Below, in pieces: positions 49,783 to 58,623 of a DNA stretch of 64,000 nucleotides. Source of the DNA: Pseudomonas sp. 10-1B (GTDB lineage: Bacteria > Pseudomonadota > Gammaproteobacteria > Pseudomonadales > Pseudomonadaceae). How positions within the stretch are numbered: position 1 is the stretch's first letter; each line of letters begins with the position of its first letter. Made by a program: the position numbers and the translations under genes. The notes under the pieces were generated by a model. The model saw nothing but the letters and a program-made list of their open reading frames with translations, did not search any database and was not told the origin of the DNA. The stretch spans positions 1-64,000 of the forward strand of contig NZ_JYKS01000001.1 in the NCBI RefSeq assembly GCF_000935045.1, in the 5' to 3' direction.

Positions 49783-50100
49783 GTGGGAGCCGCTTTCTTG
49801 CATTGCCTGTACTGGCCTCATCGCCGGCAAGCCAGCTCCCACAGGGACCGCGAAAAGCTTGAGGTCTGCCCTGTTCCTGTGAGAGCCGCTTTCTTACATT
49901 GCCTGTACTGGCCTCATCGCCGGCAAGCCAGCTCCCACAGGGACCGCGCAAAGCTTGAGGTCTGCACTGTTCCTGTGGGAGCCGCTTTCTTGCATTGCCT
50001 GTACTGGCTTCATCGCCGGCAAGCCAGCTCCCACAGGGACCGCGAAAAGCTTGAGGTCTGCACTGTTCCTGTGGGAGCCCGGCTTGCCGGCGATGGGCCG
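49783..50100. repeat. tandem array of three 96-bp REP units plus a closing copy
   Basis: Units begin at 49783, 49879 and 49975, exactly 96 bases apart, and differ by only a few bases each. Each holds GTGAGAGCCGC or GTGGGAGCCGC, CATCGCCGGCAAGCCAGCTC and AAGCTTGAGGTCTGC. A fourth, inverted core closes the array (CTTGCCGGCGATGGGCC). It fills the 353-base gap between the VOC and DapA-family genes. Confidence 0.92.
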
Positions 50101-50122
50101 AACTTGGTCTTGGCTCCTGGCA

Positions 50123-51016
50123 TCAGGCCTGGCTGGATTCGCGGGCAATCAGCTCGCCCAGTGCTGCTTGCAGTGCGCCGTGCTTGTCGCTCGCCAGGCG
50201 TGCCAGGGGCCGACGCGGGTTGCCTGCGCCATAACCGGTCAGCTCGGCACCGGCGTATACCGACTGCACGTAGTCGCCTTGCCAGATCAGCGACATGACC
50301 GGTTCCAGCGCACGCCAGATCTCCCGGGCGCGTTCCCACTGTTGTTCCAGCGCCGCGTTGACGAAGGCCACGCAGGTGCGTGGGGCCATGTTGGCCCCCC
50401 CCCAGATCAGCCCGGCGGCACCGGCATACAGGGCGTAGGCGGCCAGCGGGTCGGCACCGTTCATGGTCGGCAGGCCGGTGCGGATCAGCGATGCCTGGGC
50501 TGCCAGGTCGCCGCTGCTGTCCTTGACCGACACGAAGTTGGGAATTTCGCTGAGCTTGGCGAACAGCTGCGGGGTAACTTCAACGCCAACCGCCTGCGGC
50601 ACGTTGTAACCAATGATCGGCAAGCCGGCCTCGGCCACCGTGGCGTAGAAATCGATGATGCCCTGGTCGTCGGTCGGGCCTTCGAAGAACGGCGGCAACA
50701 CCATCACGCCATCGGCACCACAGTCGGCGGCGTGGCGGGTGCGTTCGAGCACTTCGTCGGCCAGCAGTGCGGAAGTCTGGGCGATCACCTTGGCGCGGCC
50801 ATCGATGACTTTGGCGCCGAAGGCCACCAGTTGCCTGGACTCGTCCTTGCTCAGGTATACGTGCATGCCGGTGCCGGAGCTGAGCACGAAGCCGTGTACG
50901 CCAGCGCTAATGTAGCGCTCGATCAGTTGTTCGAAGCGGGGGTAGTCGACCTTGCCCTGGGCATCGAACGGGGTAGTGATGGCCAGGTTGACGCCGGGGA
51001 ACTGGAATGCAGACAT
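50123..51016 (-). CDS. DapA-family (dihydrodipicolinate synthase/N-acetylneuraminate lyase) aldolase or dehydratase
   Basis: This 297-residue TIM-barrel enzyme forms a Schiff base through the lysine in FVSVKDSSGD. The tyrosine motif is IIGYNVPQAVG, and the substrate loop is FVLSSGTGMHVYLSKDE, where true DapA has the GTTGE motif. It is therefore probably not lysine biosynthesis but one of the catabolic members (aldolases, dehydratases, or the deaminase of hydroxyproline degradation). ATG 51016 has AGAGGT 6 bases upstream. It follows the LysR gene on the same strand, in the locus with the Rieske and DddP-like genes. Confidence 0.87.
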   Translation of the reverse strand: MSAFQFPGVNLAITTPFDAQGKVDYPRFEQLIERYISAGVHGFVLSSGTGMHVYLSKDESRQLVAFGAKVIDGRAKVIAQTSALLADEVLERTRHAADCGADGVMVLPPFFEGPTDDQGIIDFYATVAEAGLPIIGYNVPQAVGVEVTPQLFAKLSEIPNFVSVKDSSGDLAAQASLIRTGLPTMNGADPLAAYALYAGAAGLIWGGANMAPRTCVAFVNAALEQQWERAREIWRALEPVMSLIWQGDYVQSVYAGAELTGYGAGNPRRPLARLASDKHGALQAALGELIARESSQA

Positions 51017-51143
51017 GCTTGACCTCTTGTTATTACTTTGCCCCAAAGTGCAGTGCAAGTTGTTTTGCGCTGTTGCTGGAAGGTTAGTGAGGCAACGGGT
51101 TTCGATACAGCGACATTTACGCAGCCAAACCGATGAGCTTTTG

Positions 51144-52136
51144 TTATGCCTGTGTATCGGCGTCGATATCTTCATGCAGCGACCAGTCGAACTGGTCGGT
51201 CAGCCAGTCGCGTACCTTGCAGCAGCTGGCGTCACGGGCTTTGGCCTCAGCCACGCTCAGGTAGTGCAGGGTGTCACGGTGCACCAATGTTTCCTGCACC
51301 GGGCGTACCAGCAGGCCTTTCTCCACCAGTGGTGCAACCAGGTAGTGCCAGCCCAGCGCCACGCCCTGGTGGTTCTGTGCCAGTTGCAGCAGCAGGCTGA
51401 AGTCGTTGGCGTTGAACAGCAGCGGCGCCTCGACGGCGCGGCAATTGAGGTCGATGTCCTGGTAGGCGAACCAGACTTTCCAGTCCACATGCTCGGCCAC
51501 CTGCGAGCGGCCGAACGGGCTGAGGTTGAGCAGGGCCGTGTCGCGCAGGCCTTCCAGGCTGCTGATCTGCGGGTGTTGCTCGAGGTATTGCGGGGTACAC
51601 ACCGGGTAGATCACATCGCAAACCAGTGGCTGGCTGAAATAGCCTTCGCCGCTCTTGGCCATCTTGCAGATGAGGATGTCCGGGGTGACGCCGTTTTCCA
51701 TGGTCAGGAAGTTTTGCGTCACCACGATGCTCAGGTCGATTTCCGGGTAGGCCTCGAAGAACGACGGTAACTTCGGCCCCAGCCAGAAGTTGGCAAAGGC
51801 CGGCGAGCAGCACAGGGTCACCTGCTGCTTGGGGCTTTCGGTATGGCGGATGCGCTCGGCGGCCTGGGCGATGTTGGTGAACGACAACTGCACCGCATCG
51901 TAGAAGATCGAACCCGCCGGGGTCAGCTCCACCGCGCGCCCGGCGCGGTTGAACAACTCGGCCCCCAGGTGCAGTTCAAGGTCGCGGATCTGCCGGCTGA
52001 TTGCTGCCTGGGTCACGCACAGGGCTTCGGCCGCGCGAGTGAAGTTCTGGTAGCGGGCGGCGGCGACGAAGGCCTTGACCGCACGCAGGGACGGCATCTT
52101 GATCAAGGTCTGATCGGGTTCGGTGTGCTTGACCAT
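51144..52136 (-). CDS. LysR-family regulator (GcvA-like) of the Rieske/DddP-like locus
   Basis: The 330-residue protein has the LysR helix-turn-helix near residues 15-75 (MPSLRAVKAFVAAARYQNFT, LCVTQAAISRQIRDLELHLG in parts) and an effector domain resembling GcvA. The C-terminus is longer than average by about 25 residues. It is divergent from the Rieske oxygenase gene across 169 bases that contain two inverted repeats. It probably senses the substrate or product of the locus. Confidence 0.88.
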   Translation of the reverse strand: MVKHTEPDQTLIKMPSLRAVKAFVAAARYQNFTRAAEALCVTQAAISRQIRDLELHLGAELFNRAGRAVELTPAGSIFYDAVQLSFTNIAQAAERIRHTESPKQQVTLCCSPAFANFWLGPKLPSFFEAYPEIDLSIVVTQNFLTMENGVTPDILICKMAKSGEGYFSQPLVCDVIYPVCTPQYLEQHPQISSLEGLRDTALLNLSPFGRSQVAEHVDWKVWFAYQDIDLNCRAVEAPLLFNANDFSLLLQLAQNHQGVALGWHYLVAPLVEKGLLVRPVQETLVHRDTLHYLSVAEAKARDASCCKVRDWLTDQFDWSLHEDIDADTQA

Positions 52137-52177
52137 ACGTTTTGGTAATCAATTAGCCCTAGAAAATGTCGATTCTT

Positions 52178-52254
52178 CGAGTGTTGGCACTCGCCCTAGA
52201 CTCAGGCAACAGCGAGGGTAGTTCGTTGTTCATTGAAAAGACTAACCCAATGAA
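52178..52254. promoter_or_regulatory. inverted repeats in the LysR/Rieske control region
   Basis: CGAGTG-TTGG-CACTCG (52178-52193) and TTCATTG-N12-CAATGAA (52229-52254) are both perfect. The second has LysR-like spacing and lies 51 bases before the Rieske start; the first is nearer the LysR gene. Confidence 0.55.
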
Positions 52255-52305
52255 TAAGGGCCTTGAAGCGCCGCGCGGCAAGTGATTACCGGGAGCACAA
52301 TAACA

Positions 52306-53535
52306 ATGCAACAAAGCACCGATGTACTGGGCCTGATAAAACAACGCAAACCTCAACACGGCTTGCCGGGCGCCGCCTATAACGACTCGGACGTATACCG
52401 TCAGGATCTAGAGCAAATCTGGCACCGCGAATGGATCTTTGCCGGGCATACCTTCGAACTGGAGAAGCCTGGCCAGTACATTACCCTGCAGATCGGCGAT
52501 TACCCGGTAGCGGTGGTGCGCGGCAGCGATGGCCAGGTACGCGCCTTCCACAACGCCTGCCGTCACCGCGGCTCCAAGGTGTGCACCGAGGCCAAGGGCA
52601 AGGTTGCCAAGCTGGTCTGCCCGTACCACAAGTGGACCTTCGAACTTGATGGCCGCCTGCTGTTCGCCGGCAACATGGGCGAGGGTTTCGACAATGCCGA
52701 GCACGGCCTGCTGCCGGTGCATTGCCAAGTGGTGCACAGCTACATCTACGTATGCGTGGCCAAGGTGGCGCCTGACTTCGAGAGGTTCCGCAGTGCCGTG
52801 TCGCCGTTCATTGGCCCGCATTACCTGGAAGATTGCAAGGTAGCCTTCGAGGCCAACCTGGTGGAGCAAGGCAACTGGAAGCTGGTGTTCGAGAACAACC
52901 GCGAGTGCTACCACTGCGATGGCACCCACCCCGAACTGCTCAACTCCTTTGTCGAGAACGTGTCGGTACAGGGCATCGGCGGTACCGAAGACCCGGAGCT
53001 GGCGGCGCACTGGAACGTCTGTGAAGCCAGTGGCCTGGCCAGCCGCCTGATCATGGACCCGGACGGCCAGTTCCGCATGACCCGCATTCCCCTCAACCAT
53101 GGGGCCAGCAGCTACACCATGGACGGCAAGCCGGCAGTGGCCCGGCGCCTGGACCGCAGCGGCGTGGACAACATCGGGGCGTTGCTTTACTTCAACTACC
53201 CCTCAACCTGGAATCACTTTCTCGGCGACCATGCCCTGAGCTTCCGCGTGTTGCCGCAAGGGCCCGGGCAAACCCTGGTGACCACCCGCTGGCTGGTGCC
53301 CAAGGATGCCGAGGAAGGCGTGGACTATGACCTTGAACGCCTGACCAAGGTGTGGCTGGCCACCAACGACCAGGACCGCAGGCTGGTGGAAGGCACCCAG
53401 GTCGGCGTGACCTCGCCGGCGTACCAGCCAGGGCCATATTCGGCGGCGGTGGAGAATGGGGTGTGCCAGTTCGTCGACTGGTATTGCGAGCTGATGAGCC
53501 GACGCCTGGGTGAGGGGGCGGCGCGTATTGCATGA
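52306..53535 (+). CDS. Rieske oxygenase alpha subunit, GbcA-like
   Basis: This 409-residue non-heme iron oxygenase has the Rieske cluster ligands CRH (in NACRHRGSKVC) and CPYH, spaced as usual. The mononuclear iron motif NRECYHCDGTHPEL supplies two histidines, and a later aspartate region is near DLERLTK. Overall it resembles glycine betaine monooxygenase GbcA and the stachydrine and carnitine oxygenases, which demethylate or cleave quaternary amines. No GbcB-type reductase gene is in the window. GGGAG lies 10 bases before ATG 52306. It is followed by the DddP-like gene after 73 bases. Confidence 0.88.
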   Translation: MQQSTDVLGLIKQRKPQHGLPGAAYNDSDVYRQDLEQIWHREWIFAGHTFELEKPGQYITLQIGDYPVAVVRGSDGQVRAFHNACRHRGSKVCTEAKGKVAKLVCPYHKWTFELDGRLLFAGNMGEGFDNAEHGLLPVHCQVVHSYIYVCVAKVAPDFERFRSAVSPFIGPHYLEDCKVAFEANLVEQGNWKLVFENNRECYHCDGTHPELLNSFVENVSVQGIGGTEDPELAAHWNVCEASGLASRLIMDPDGQFRMTRIPLNHGASSYTMDGKPAVARRLDRSGVDNIGALLYFNYPSTWNHFLGDHALSFRVLPQGPGQTLVTTRWLVPKDAEEGVDYDLERLTKVWLATNDQDRRLVEGTQVGVTSPAYQPGPYSAAVENGVCQFVDWYCELMSRRLGEGAARIA

Positions 53536-53541
53536 AGCCTA

Positions 53542-53558
53542 GGGCCGCAAAGCGGCCC
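53542..53558 (+). terminator. GC hairpin between Rieske and DddP-like genes
   Basis: GGGCCGC-AAA-GCGGCCC is a perfect 7-bp stem 6 bases after the Rieske stop. No T-run follows, so it is more likely an attenuator or message-stabilising stem than a full terminator. Confidence 0.4.
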
Positions 53559-53608
53559 CGATCCAACCGCTGTTTTCCAGACAATAAGACCAAGGAAATC
53601 CGCAAGCC

Positions 53609-54955
53609 ATGATGACATCGCCGTTCTCGATCCCTGCTAACGCCCGCCGCATCGACCCGTCCCGCCAGCGTGCCGCCGCGCTCAAGGCCGATGGCTCGGT
53701 CGACGACAACGACCGCACCGAAATCGGTCCCACGCCGCTGGCCTTTGCCGAATGGGCCGCGCTCGGCCTGCAGGCGCCGCACCTGCCGAGCATGCGCGAG
53801 TACCGTTTGCAGCGCATCCGCGAACAGTTGGTGGCACGCGACCTCGGCGGCATCCTGCTGTTCGACCCGTTGAACATCCGCTACGCCACCGACACCACCA
53901 ACATGCAGCTGTGGACCACCCACAACCCGGCGCGCGCCTGCTTCGTCGCCGCCAGCGGCCATGTGGTGCTGTGGGACTTCCACGGCTGCGACCACCTGTC
54001 CGCGCACTTGCCGCTGGTCAGCGAGCTGCGCAGTGGCGCATCGTTCTTCTACTTCGAAACCGGCGACCGCACCGACGAGCACGCCGCGCGCTTCTGTGCC
54101 CAGGTCGACGAATTGCTGCGTACCCACGCCGGCAACAACCGCCGCCTGGCAGTGGACCGCATCGAAGTCTCTGGCTTGCGTGCCCTCGATGCGCTGGGCG
54201 TGCAGGTGCATAACGGCCAGGAAGTGACCGAATTCGCCCGGCTGATCAAAGGCCCCGATGAAATCCTGGCCATGCGCTGCGCGGTGGCCGCCTGCGAGGC
54301 CTCGGTTGACGAAATGCGCCAGGCCATGCGCGCCGGCGCTACCGAGAACGATGTCTGGGCAGCGCTGCACAGCGGCAATATCCGCCGGGGTGGCGAGTGG
54401 ATCGAAACCCGCATCCTCAGCTCCGGCCCGCGCACCAACCCCTGGTTCCAGGAGTGCGGCCCGCGGCTGCTCAGTGCTGGCGACCTATTGTCGTTCGACA
54501 CCGACCTGGTCGGTGTGTATGGCTTCTGCGTGGACATGTCGCGCAGCTGGATCTGCGGCGACCTGGAGCCTACGGCCGAGCAGAAGCGCCTGTACCGCAT
54601 CGCCCACGAGCACATCCACGTCAATGCCGAGATGGTCAAGCCTGGTGTGCGCTTCACCGAGCTCAGCCGTAACGGCCACCGCCTGCCCGAAAGCTGCCGC
54701 GCGCAGCGCTACGGGGTGATGTTCCATGGTGTGGGGTTGTGTGACGAGTACCCGAGCATTCGTTATCCGGAAGACCTTGAGGCCTATGGGTATGAAGGCG
54801 AACTGCAACCGGGCATGGCCCTGTGCGTGGAGGCCTATGTGGGCGAAGTGGGCGGGCGTGACGGCATCAAGCTGGAGAACCAGTTGCTGGTCACCGAAGA
54901 CGGGTATGAGCTGTTGACCCATTACCCATTCGAGGACAGCTTCCTGCGCGATTGA
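53609..54955 (+). CDS. M24-family protein of the DddP (DMSP lyase) type
   Basis: The 448-residue protein has the creatinase/aminopeptidase P (pita-bread) fold. The metal ligands are D297 and D299 in SFDTDLVG, D309 in CVDMSRSW, H373 in MFHGVGLCDEYP, E408 and E423. D379 and Y368 stand where I recall the catalytic aspartate and tyrosine of DMSP lyase DddP. All of these are offset by +2 from the numbers I remember for Ruegeria DddP (295, 297, 307, 371, 406, 421, 377, 366). The long N-terminus (IGPTPLAFAEWA, FDPLNIRYATDTTNMQLW) also fits DddP rather than Xaa-Pro peptidases. The reaction would be DMSP to acrylate and dimethyl sulfide. A related betaine substrate remains possible. Confidence 0.72.
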   Translation: MMTSPFSIPANARRIDPSRQRAAALKADGSVDDNDRTEIGPTPLAFAEWAALGLQAPHLPSMREYRLQRIREQLVARDLGGILLFDPLNIRYATDTTNMQLWTTHNPARACFVAASGHVVLWDFHGCDHLSAHLPLVSELRSGASFFYFETGDRTDEHAARFCAQVDELLRTHAGNNRRLAVDRIEVSGLRALDALGVQVHNGQEVTEFARLIKGPDEILAMRCAVAACEASVDEMRQAMRAGATENDVWAALHSGNIRRGGEWIETRILSSGPRTNPWFQECGPRLLSAGDLLSFDTDLVGVYGFCVDMSRSWICGDLEPTAEQKRLYRIAHEHIHVNAEMVKPGVRFTELSRNGHRLPESCRAQRYGVMFHGVGLCDEYPSIRYPEDLEAYGYEGELQPGMALCVEAYVGEVGGRDGIKLENQLLVTEDGYELLTHYPFEDSFLRD

Positions 54956-54990
54956 CTTGGCGAGACCGAGCCGGCTGGGCAATCGGTAAT

Positions 54991-55116
54991 CCCTGTGGGA
55001 GCAACTGTCTTGTATTGCCTGGATTGGCCTCATCGCCGGCAAGCCAGCTCCCACAGGTATTGCACAGGGCTTAAGTCCTATGCGGTCAAGGTGGGAGCGG
55101 GCATGCCCGCGAACAG
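54991..55116. repeat. REP cluster
   Basis: GTGGGAGCAACTGTCTTGTA, a CCTCATCGCCGGCAAGCC core and GTGGGAGCGGGCATGCCCGC lie between the converging DddP-like and BCCT genes. Confidence 0.75.
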
Positions 55117-55120
55117 CCGT

Positions 55121-56866
55121 TCAGGTCTCGGATACTTCGCTTGTCGCCGCCGTCTTCACCGAAGCCTTCTTCTCCTGCACCACGATGTAGAACTCCTCGC
55201 CATGCTTGACCGCCCCATACAGCACGGCCTTTTCGATCAGCTCGTTGCCACGCAGGTGGCGCAGCATCATCGGGTCCTTGCGCAGGTCGCGGTACAGTGC
55301 CAGGCACAGCAGCACCATCACCACCACGAACGGCAGGGCCACGACGATGGTCAGGTTCTGCAGCCCGGTCAGCGCCTCGCCAGGGGCACGCGGGTCGCCG
55401 ATCGCCAGCATGATCGCCGCCACCGTACCGGTCAGCGCACCCCAGAAAATCACCGTGCGCCGCGAGGGTGTGGTGGTGCCATGTTCCGACAGCGTGCCCA
55501 TCACCAGCGACGCAGCGTCGGCACCGGAGACGAAGAAGATACCCACCAGGACCATCACCAGTACCGAGGTCGCCGAGGCCAGCGGGTAGCTGTCCAGCAA
55601 CTGGTACAGTGCGTGGTTGCTGTTGACTGCGCCGTTGGCCAGCTGGAAGGCGCCGTCGCGCAGGGCGTCGATAGCCGCGCCGCCGAAGACGGTGAACCAC
55701 ACCAGGCTGACCAGGCTCGGCACCAGCAGCACCCCGGTGACGAACTGGCGGATGGTGCGGCCGCGGCTGATGCGGGCGATGAACATGCCCACGAACGGCG
55801 TCCAGGAAATCCACCAGGCCCAGTAGAACACGGTCCAGCCGGCCAGCCAGTCGTTCATCTGCTCGCCGCCGCTGGCGTTGGTGCGGGCCATCATTTCCGG
55901 CAGCATCTTGATGTAGATACCGATCGAGGTCGGCAACAGGTTGAGCATCAGCAGGGTCGGGCCGACCATGAACACGAACACCGCCAGTACCAGCGCCAGG
56001 ACCATGTTGGTGTTGGACAGCCACTGGATGCCCTTGCCGATGCCCGACACCGCGGAGGTGACGAAGGCAATGGTCAGCAGGGTGATGATCGAGATGTAGA
56101 ACAGTTTGCCGGGGCTTTCGATCCAGCCGTTGTATTCCAGGCCACCGGCGATCTGCAGCGCGCCCAGGCCCAGCGAGGCGGCCGAGCCGAACAGGGTGGC
56201 GAAGATCGCCATCATGTCGATCAGGCGGCCCAGCGGGCCGTTGGCGTGTTTGCCGATCAATGGCCGGAAGGCGGCAGAAATCAGCTGCGAGCGGCCGCGG
56301 CGGAAGGTGCCGTAGGCAATCACCAGGCCGACGATGGCGTACATGGCCCAGGGGTGCAGGGTCCAGTGGAACAACGTGGTGGCCATCGCCACCTGCATCG
56401 CTTCGCTCGATTGCCCAGTGGCCGACCCGGGCGGTGGCGATACATAGTGCGACAGTGGCTCGGCAACGCCGAAGAACATCAGGCCGATGCCCATGCCGGC
56501 GCTGAACATCATCGCTACCCAGGACACGGTGCGGAACTCTGGTTGTTCGCCATCACGCCCCAGTGGGACCCTGCCGTAACGGCTGGCGGCCAGCCACAAC
56601 ACGAACACCACGAACAGGGTCGAAGTCAGTACGAAGAACCAGCCGAAGTTGAGAATGACCCAGGATTGCGCGCTGGAGGCGCTGCTGGCGAGGCTGGCCT
56701 GGTTGAGGAAGCCCCAGAGGACGAAGGCAATGGCCAGGAGGCTGGTGAAACCAAAGACGATCCAGTCGAGCTTGCCCTCGAAATGCCGGTCCTGGCGGGC
56801 TTCTGCGGTTTTCGAGGGGTCCGTCACGCCTAGGTCGAACGTTTCGGTGATGTGTTCCTTTGCCAT
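55121..56866 (-). CDS. BCCT-family betaine/choline/carnitine transporter
   Basis: The 581-residue importer has 12 expected membrane segments. The glycine motif GMGIGLMFFGVAEPLSHY and the tryptophan box WTVFYWAWWISWTPFVGMFI (then ARISRGRT) define the family and its trimethylammonium-type binding site. N- and C-terminal tails are hydrophilic, the latter of about 70 residues, as in osmotically regulated members. DddT-type DMSP importers belong to the same family. ATG 56866 is used because the longer frame begins in unlike sequence. It converges on the DddP-like gene, which suggests a shared substrate. Confidence 0.92.
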   Translation of the reverse strand: MAKEHITETFDLGVTDPSKTAEARQDRHFEGKLDWIVFGFTSLLAIAFVLWGFLNQASLASSASSAQSWVILNFGWFFVLTSTLFVVFVLWLAASRYGRVPLGRDGEQPEFRTVSWVAMMFSAGMGIGLMFFGVAEPLSHYVSPPPGSATGQSSEAMQVAMATTLFHWTLHPWAMYAIVGLVIAYGTFRRGRSQLISAAFRPLIGKHANGPLGRLIDMMAIFATLFGSAASLGLGALQIAGGLEYNGWIESPGKLFYISIITLLTIAFVTSAVSGIGKGIQWLSNTNMVLALVLAVFVFMVGPTLLMLNLLPTSIGIYIKMLPEMMARTNASGGEQMNDWLAGWTVFYWAWWISWTPFVGMFIARISRGRTIRQFVTGVLLVPSLVSLVWFTVFGGAAIDALRDGAFQLANGAVNSNHALYQLLDSYPLASATSVLVMVLVGIFFVSGADAASLVMGTLSEHGTTTPSRRTVIFWGALTGTVAAIMLAIGDPRAPGEALTGLQNLTIVVALPFVVVMVLLCLALYRDLRKDPMMLRHLRGNELIEKAVLYGAVKHGEEFYIVVQEKKASVKTAATSEVSET

Positions 56867-57179
56867 GAATGATGAGGCCCCTTTGTGGCTTACCTGCATG
56901 CGCAGGCTTGTTGTTGTGTGGGCTACCGAGTTCGTGACTGCCTCGGCGGGGAGACTTGCTGGCGCGATTATCCTGCGCACCAAACAACCTGGCCTGTCCC
57001 GATAACGCCCCGGGTCATCCATTGCGCGACGTGTGAAATGCTTTTAGTTCCGGGGGCGATGGCCCATTCTGCCTCGCGTTCTGGTACCCTGATGAGCATT
57101 ACCCGGGCCTGCACATCCGAGCACCGTAGACGCGCTGCTGCTTGTGGGCCGGGCCGCACCAGGAAACGGAGATTCGTCA

Positions 57180-57497
57180 ATGGCCACTGACCGTGTGAGC
57201 CTGATTCATTTCGATAAATTGAGCATGAGCCCTGCCGCTGCCGATCGGTTCCAGAAAGCCCTCGACGCCCTGGAAGCGCTCAAGTTGCAGGACCGTTACG
57301 TATACCTCATCGCTCCTTATCTGGGTGATATCGCTGACGCCTCCGATCCCGAGCAGTTGGCCACCGCCCTGGAGCAGAGCATCCGTGTGGTCGATGAGCT
57401 GCTGGCTGCCAGGTCGGTCAGCAAGGTCAAGGCCGCGGAACTGCGCCAGGTGTGTCAGGACGCCGCCGGGCGTGCGCGGGCAGAAATGCCTGGCTGA
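57180..57497 (+). CDS. small conserved-looking hypothetical protein
   Basis: I do not recognise this 105-residue protein. It is predicted to be helical and soluble, with no signal or membrane segment. A leucine- and alanine-rich stretch (FQKALDALEALKLQDRYVYL) is followed by an acidic region. ATG 57180 has GGAG 9 bases upstream, and codon use is like that of the neighbours, so it is probably real. It lies alone between the divergent BCCT gene and a binding-protein gene. Confidence 0.7.
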   Translation: MATDRVSLIHFDKLSMSPAAADRFQKALDALEALKLQDRYVYLIAPYLGDIADASDPEQLATALEQSIRVVDELLAARSVSKVKAAELRQVCQDAAGRARAEMPG

Positions 57498-57667
57498 GTG
57501 CCGGCCGAAGCTGGTTGCTGTGCATGCAGCCTTCCTGTTTTTCTGGCCGCTCCTGGTCCAGACTGTCTACAACACCCACAGATGAATACTGCAGTCGACC
57601 GCCGGATATGGCAGCCTTTGGCCAGCCATACTGGGGTGCTGGATGTTCCATGTGCCGAGGGTTGTAG

Positions 57668-58456
57668 ATGATCAAGCGCTGCTTTCGCCACGCCTTGTCG
57701 TTGCTGGGCCTTGCGCTGCTGCCCTTGGCTGTGGTAGCGCAAGAGCCATGCCAGCGGCTGACTGCTACCGGCAACCCCGAATACCCCCCATACCTGTGGC
57801 GCGACCCGCAAAACCCCCAGCAACTGATCGGTGCCAATGCCGACCTGCTCAAGTACCTGGGCAGGCAACTGGGCCTGGAAATCGAGGTGGTCTACGCTGG
57901 GCCGTGGTCGCGTGCCCAGGAAGAAGTGCGCACGGGCCGGATCGACCTGATGGCCGGGTATTTCATGACCCAGGCCCGCCAGCGCCAGATGGACTTCGTC
58001 GTCCCACCATTCCTGCACACCCCCAGCGTGGTCTGGGTGCGCCAGGACAATGCCTTTGCCTACGGGCAATGGGCCGACCTGAGGGGGCGCAAGGGCGGGA
58101 CTCTTGTCAACAACAGCCACGGCCAGCAGTTCGATGACTACGCCAAGGCCAACCTCACCCTCGAAGCGGTGCCCAGTGCCAGGCAGGCGTTCGAGAAACT
58201 GATGCACAAGCGCAGCGATTACGTGGTGTACGAGCAGTACCCCGGCATGGCGCTGGCGCGCACACTGGGTATTGCAGACACGGTGCAGGTGCTGGAGCCG
58301 CCGGTTTCCAGCGAAGGGCTGTACTTGGCGCTGTCGCATGAGTCGCCCTGCAACCAGCCGCAACTGCGTGAGACGCTGGCGCGGGAAATGGAAAAGATCG
58401 TTGCCGGGGCGCTGCCGGAGCAGTTGCTGCAGCAGAACCTCGAGCGCTGGCAGTAA
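57668..58456 (+). CDS. periplasmic solute-binding protein, amino acid ABC type (SBP_bac_3)
   Basis: The 262-residue protein has a signal peptide (about 1-25, cleaved near VVAQE) and the family-3 binding fold: NPEYPPYLWRD at the start, GANADLLKYLGRQLGLEIEVV, and RTGRIDLMAGYFMTQARQRQ. No permease or ATPase gene is next to it, so it may be an orphan or a sensor-like stand-alone protein. GAGGG lies 7 bases before the ATG. Its 3' end faces a molybdenum hydroxylase operon. Confidence 0.85.
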   Translation: MIKRCFRHALSLLGLALLPLAVVAQEPCQRLTATGNPEYPPYLWRDPQNPQQLIGANADLLKYLGRQLGLEIEVVYAGPWSRAQEEVRTGRIDLMAGYFMTQARQRQMDFVVPPFLHTPSVVWVRQDNAFAYGQWADLRGRKGGTLVNNSHGQQFDDYAKANLTLEAVPSARQAFEKLMHKRSDYVVYEQYPGMALARTLGIADTVQVLEPPVSSEGLYLALSHESPCNQPQLRETLAREMEKIVAGALPEQLLQQNLERWQ

Positions 58457-58623
58457 CGGTCAGCGCATATGCAAAATGATCGGGCTACTGCTGGCCGGGT
58501 CGGTATGCTCCCGCAGTTTACCCACTGCCTGTGCATTCACTGCACCGCCCTGGTTCCCCCAGGCAGCGCCAGCCAGCCAGCGGTTCTTGCGAAGCGGTGG
58601 GTCATGGGGCGTTCCTTGTGCGG

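Noticed and set aside
49783..50100. CRISPR array
   Set aside because: The spacing is regular, but the whole 96-bp unit is repeated, including the part that would be spacer, and the units contain REP palindromes. There are no cas genes.
58460..58605. A small gene on the minus strand just after the molybdenum hydroxylase (ATG 58605 with AAGGA upstream)
   Set aside because: The frame stops after 22 codons. A longer open frame nearby lacks a start. A decayed third subunit is conceivable, but nothing recognisable remains.
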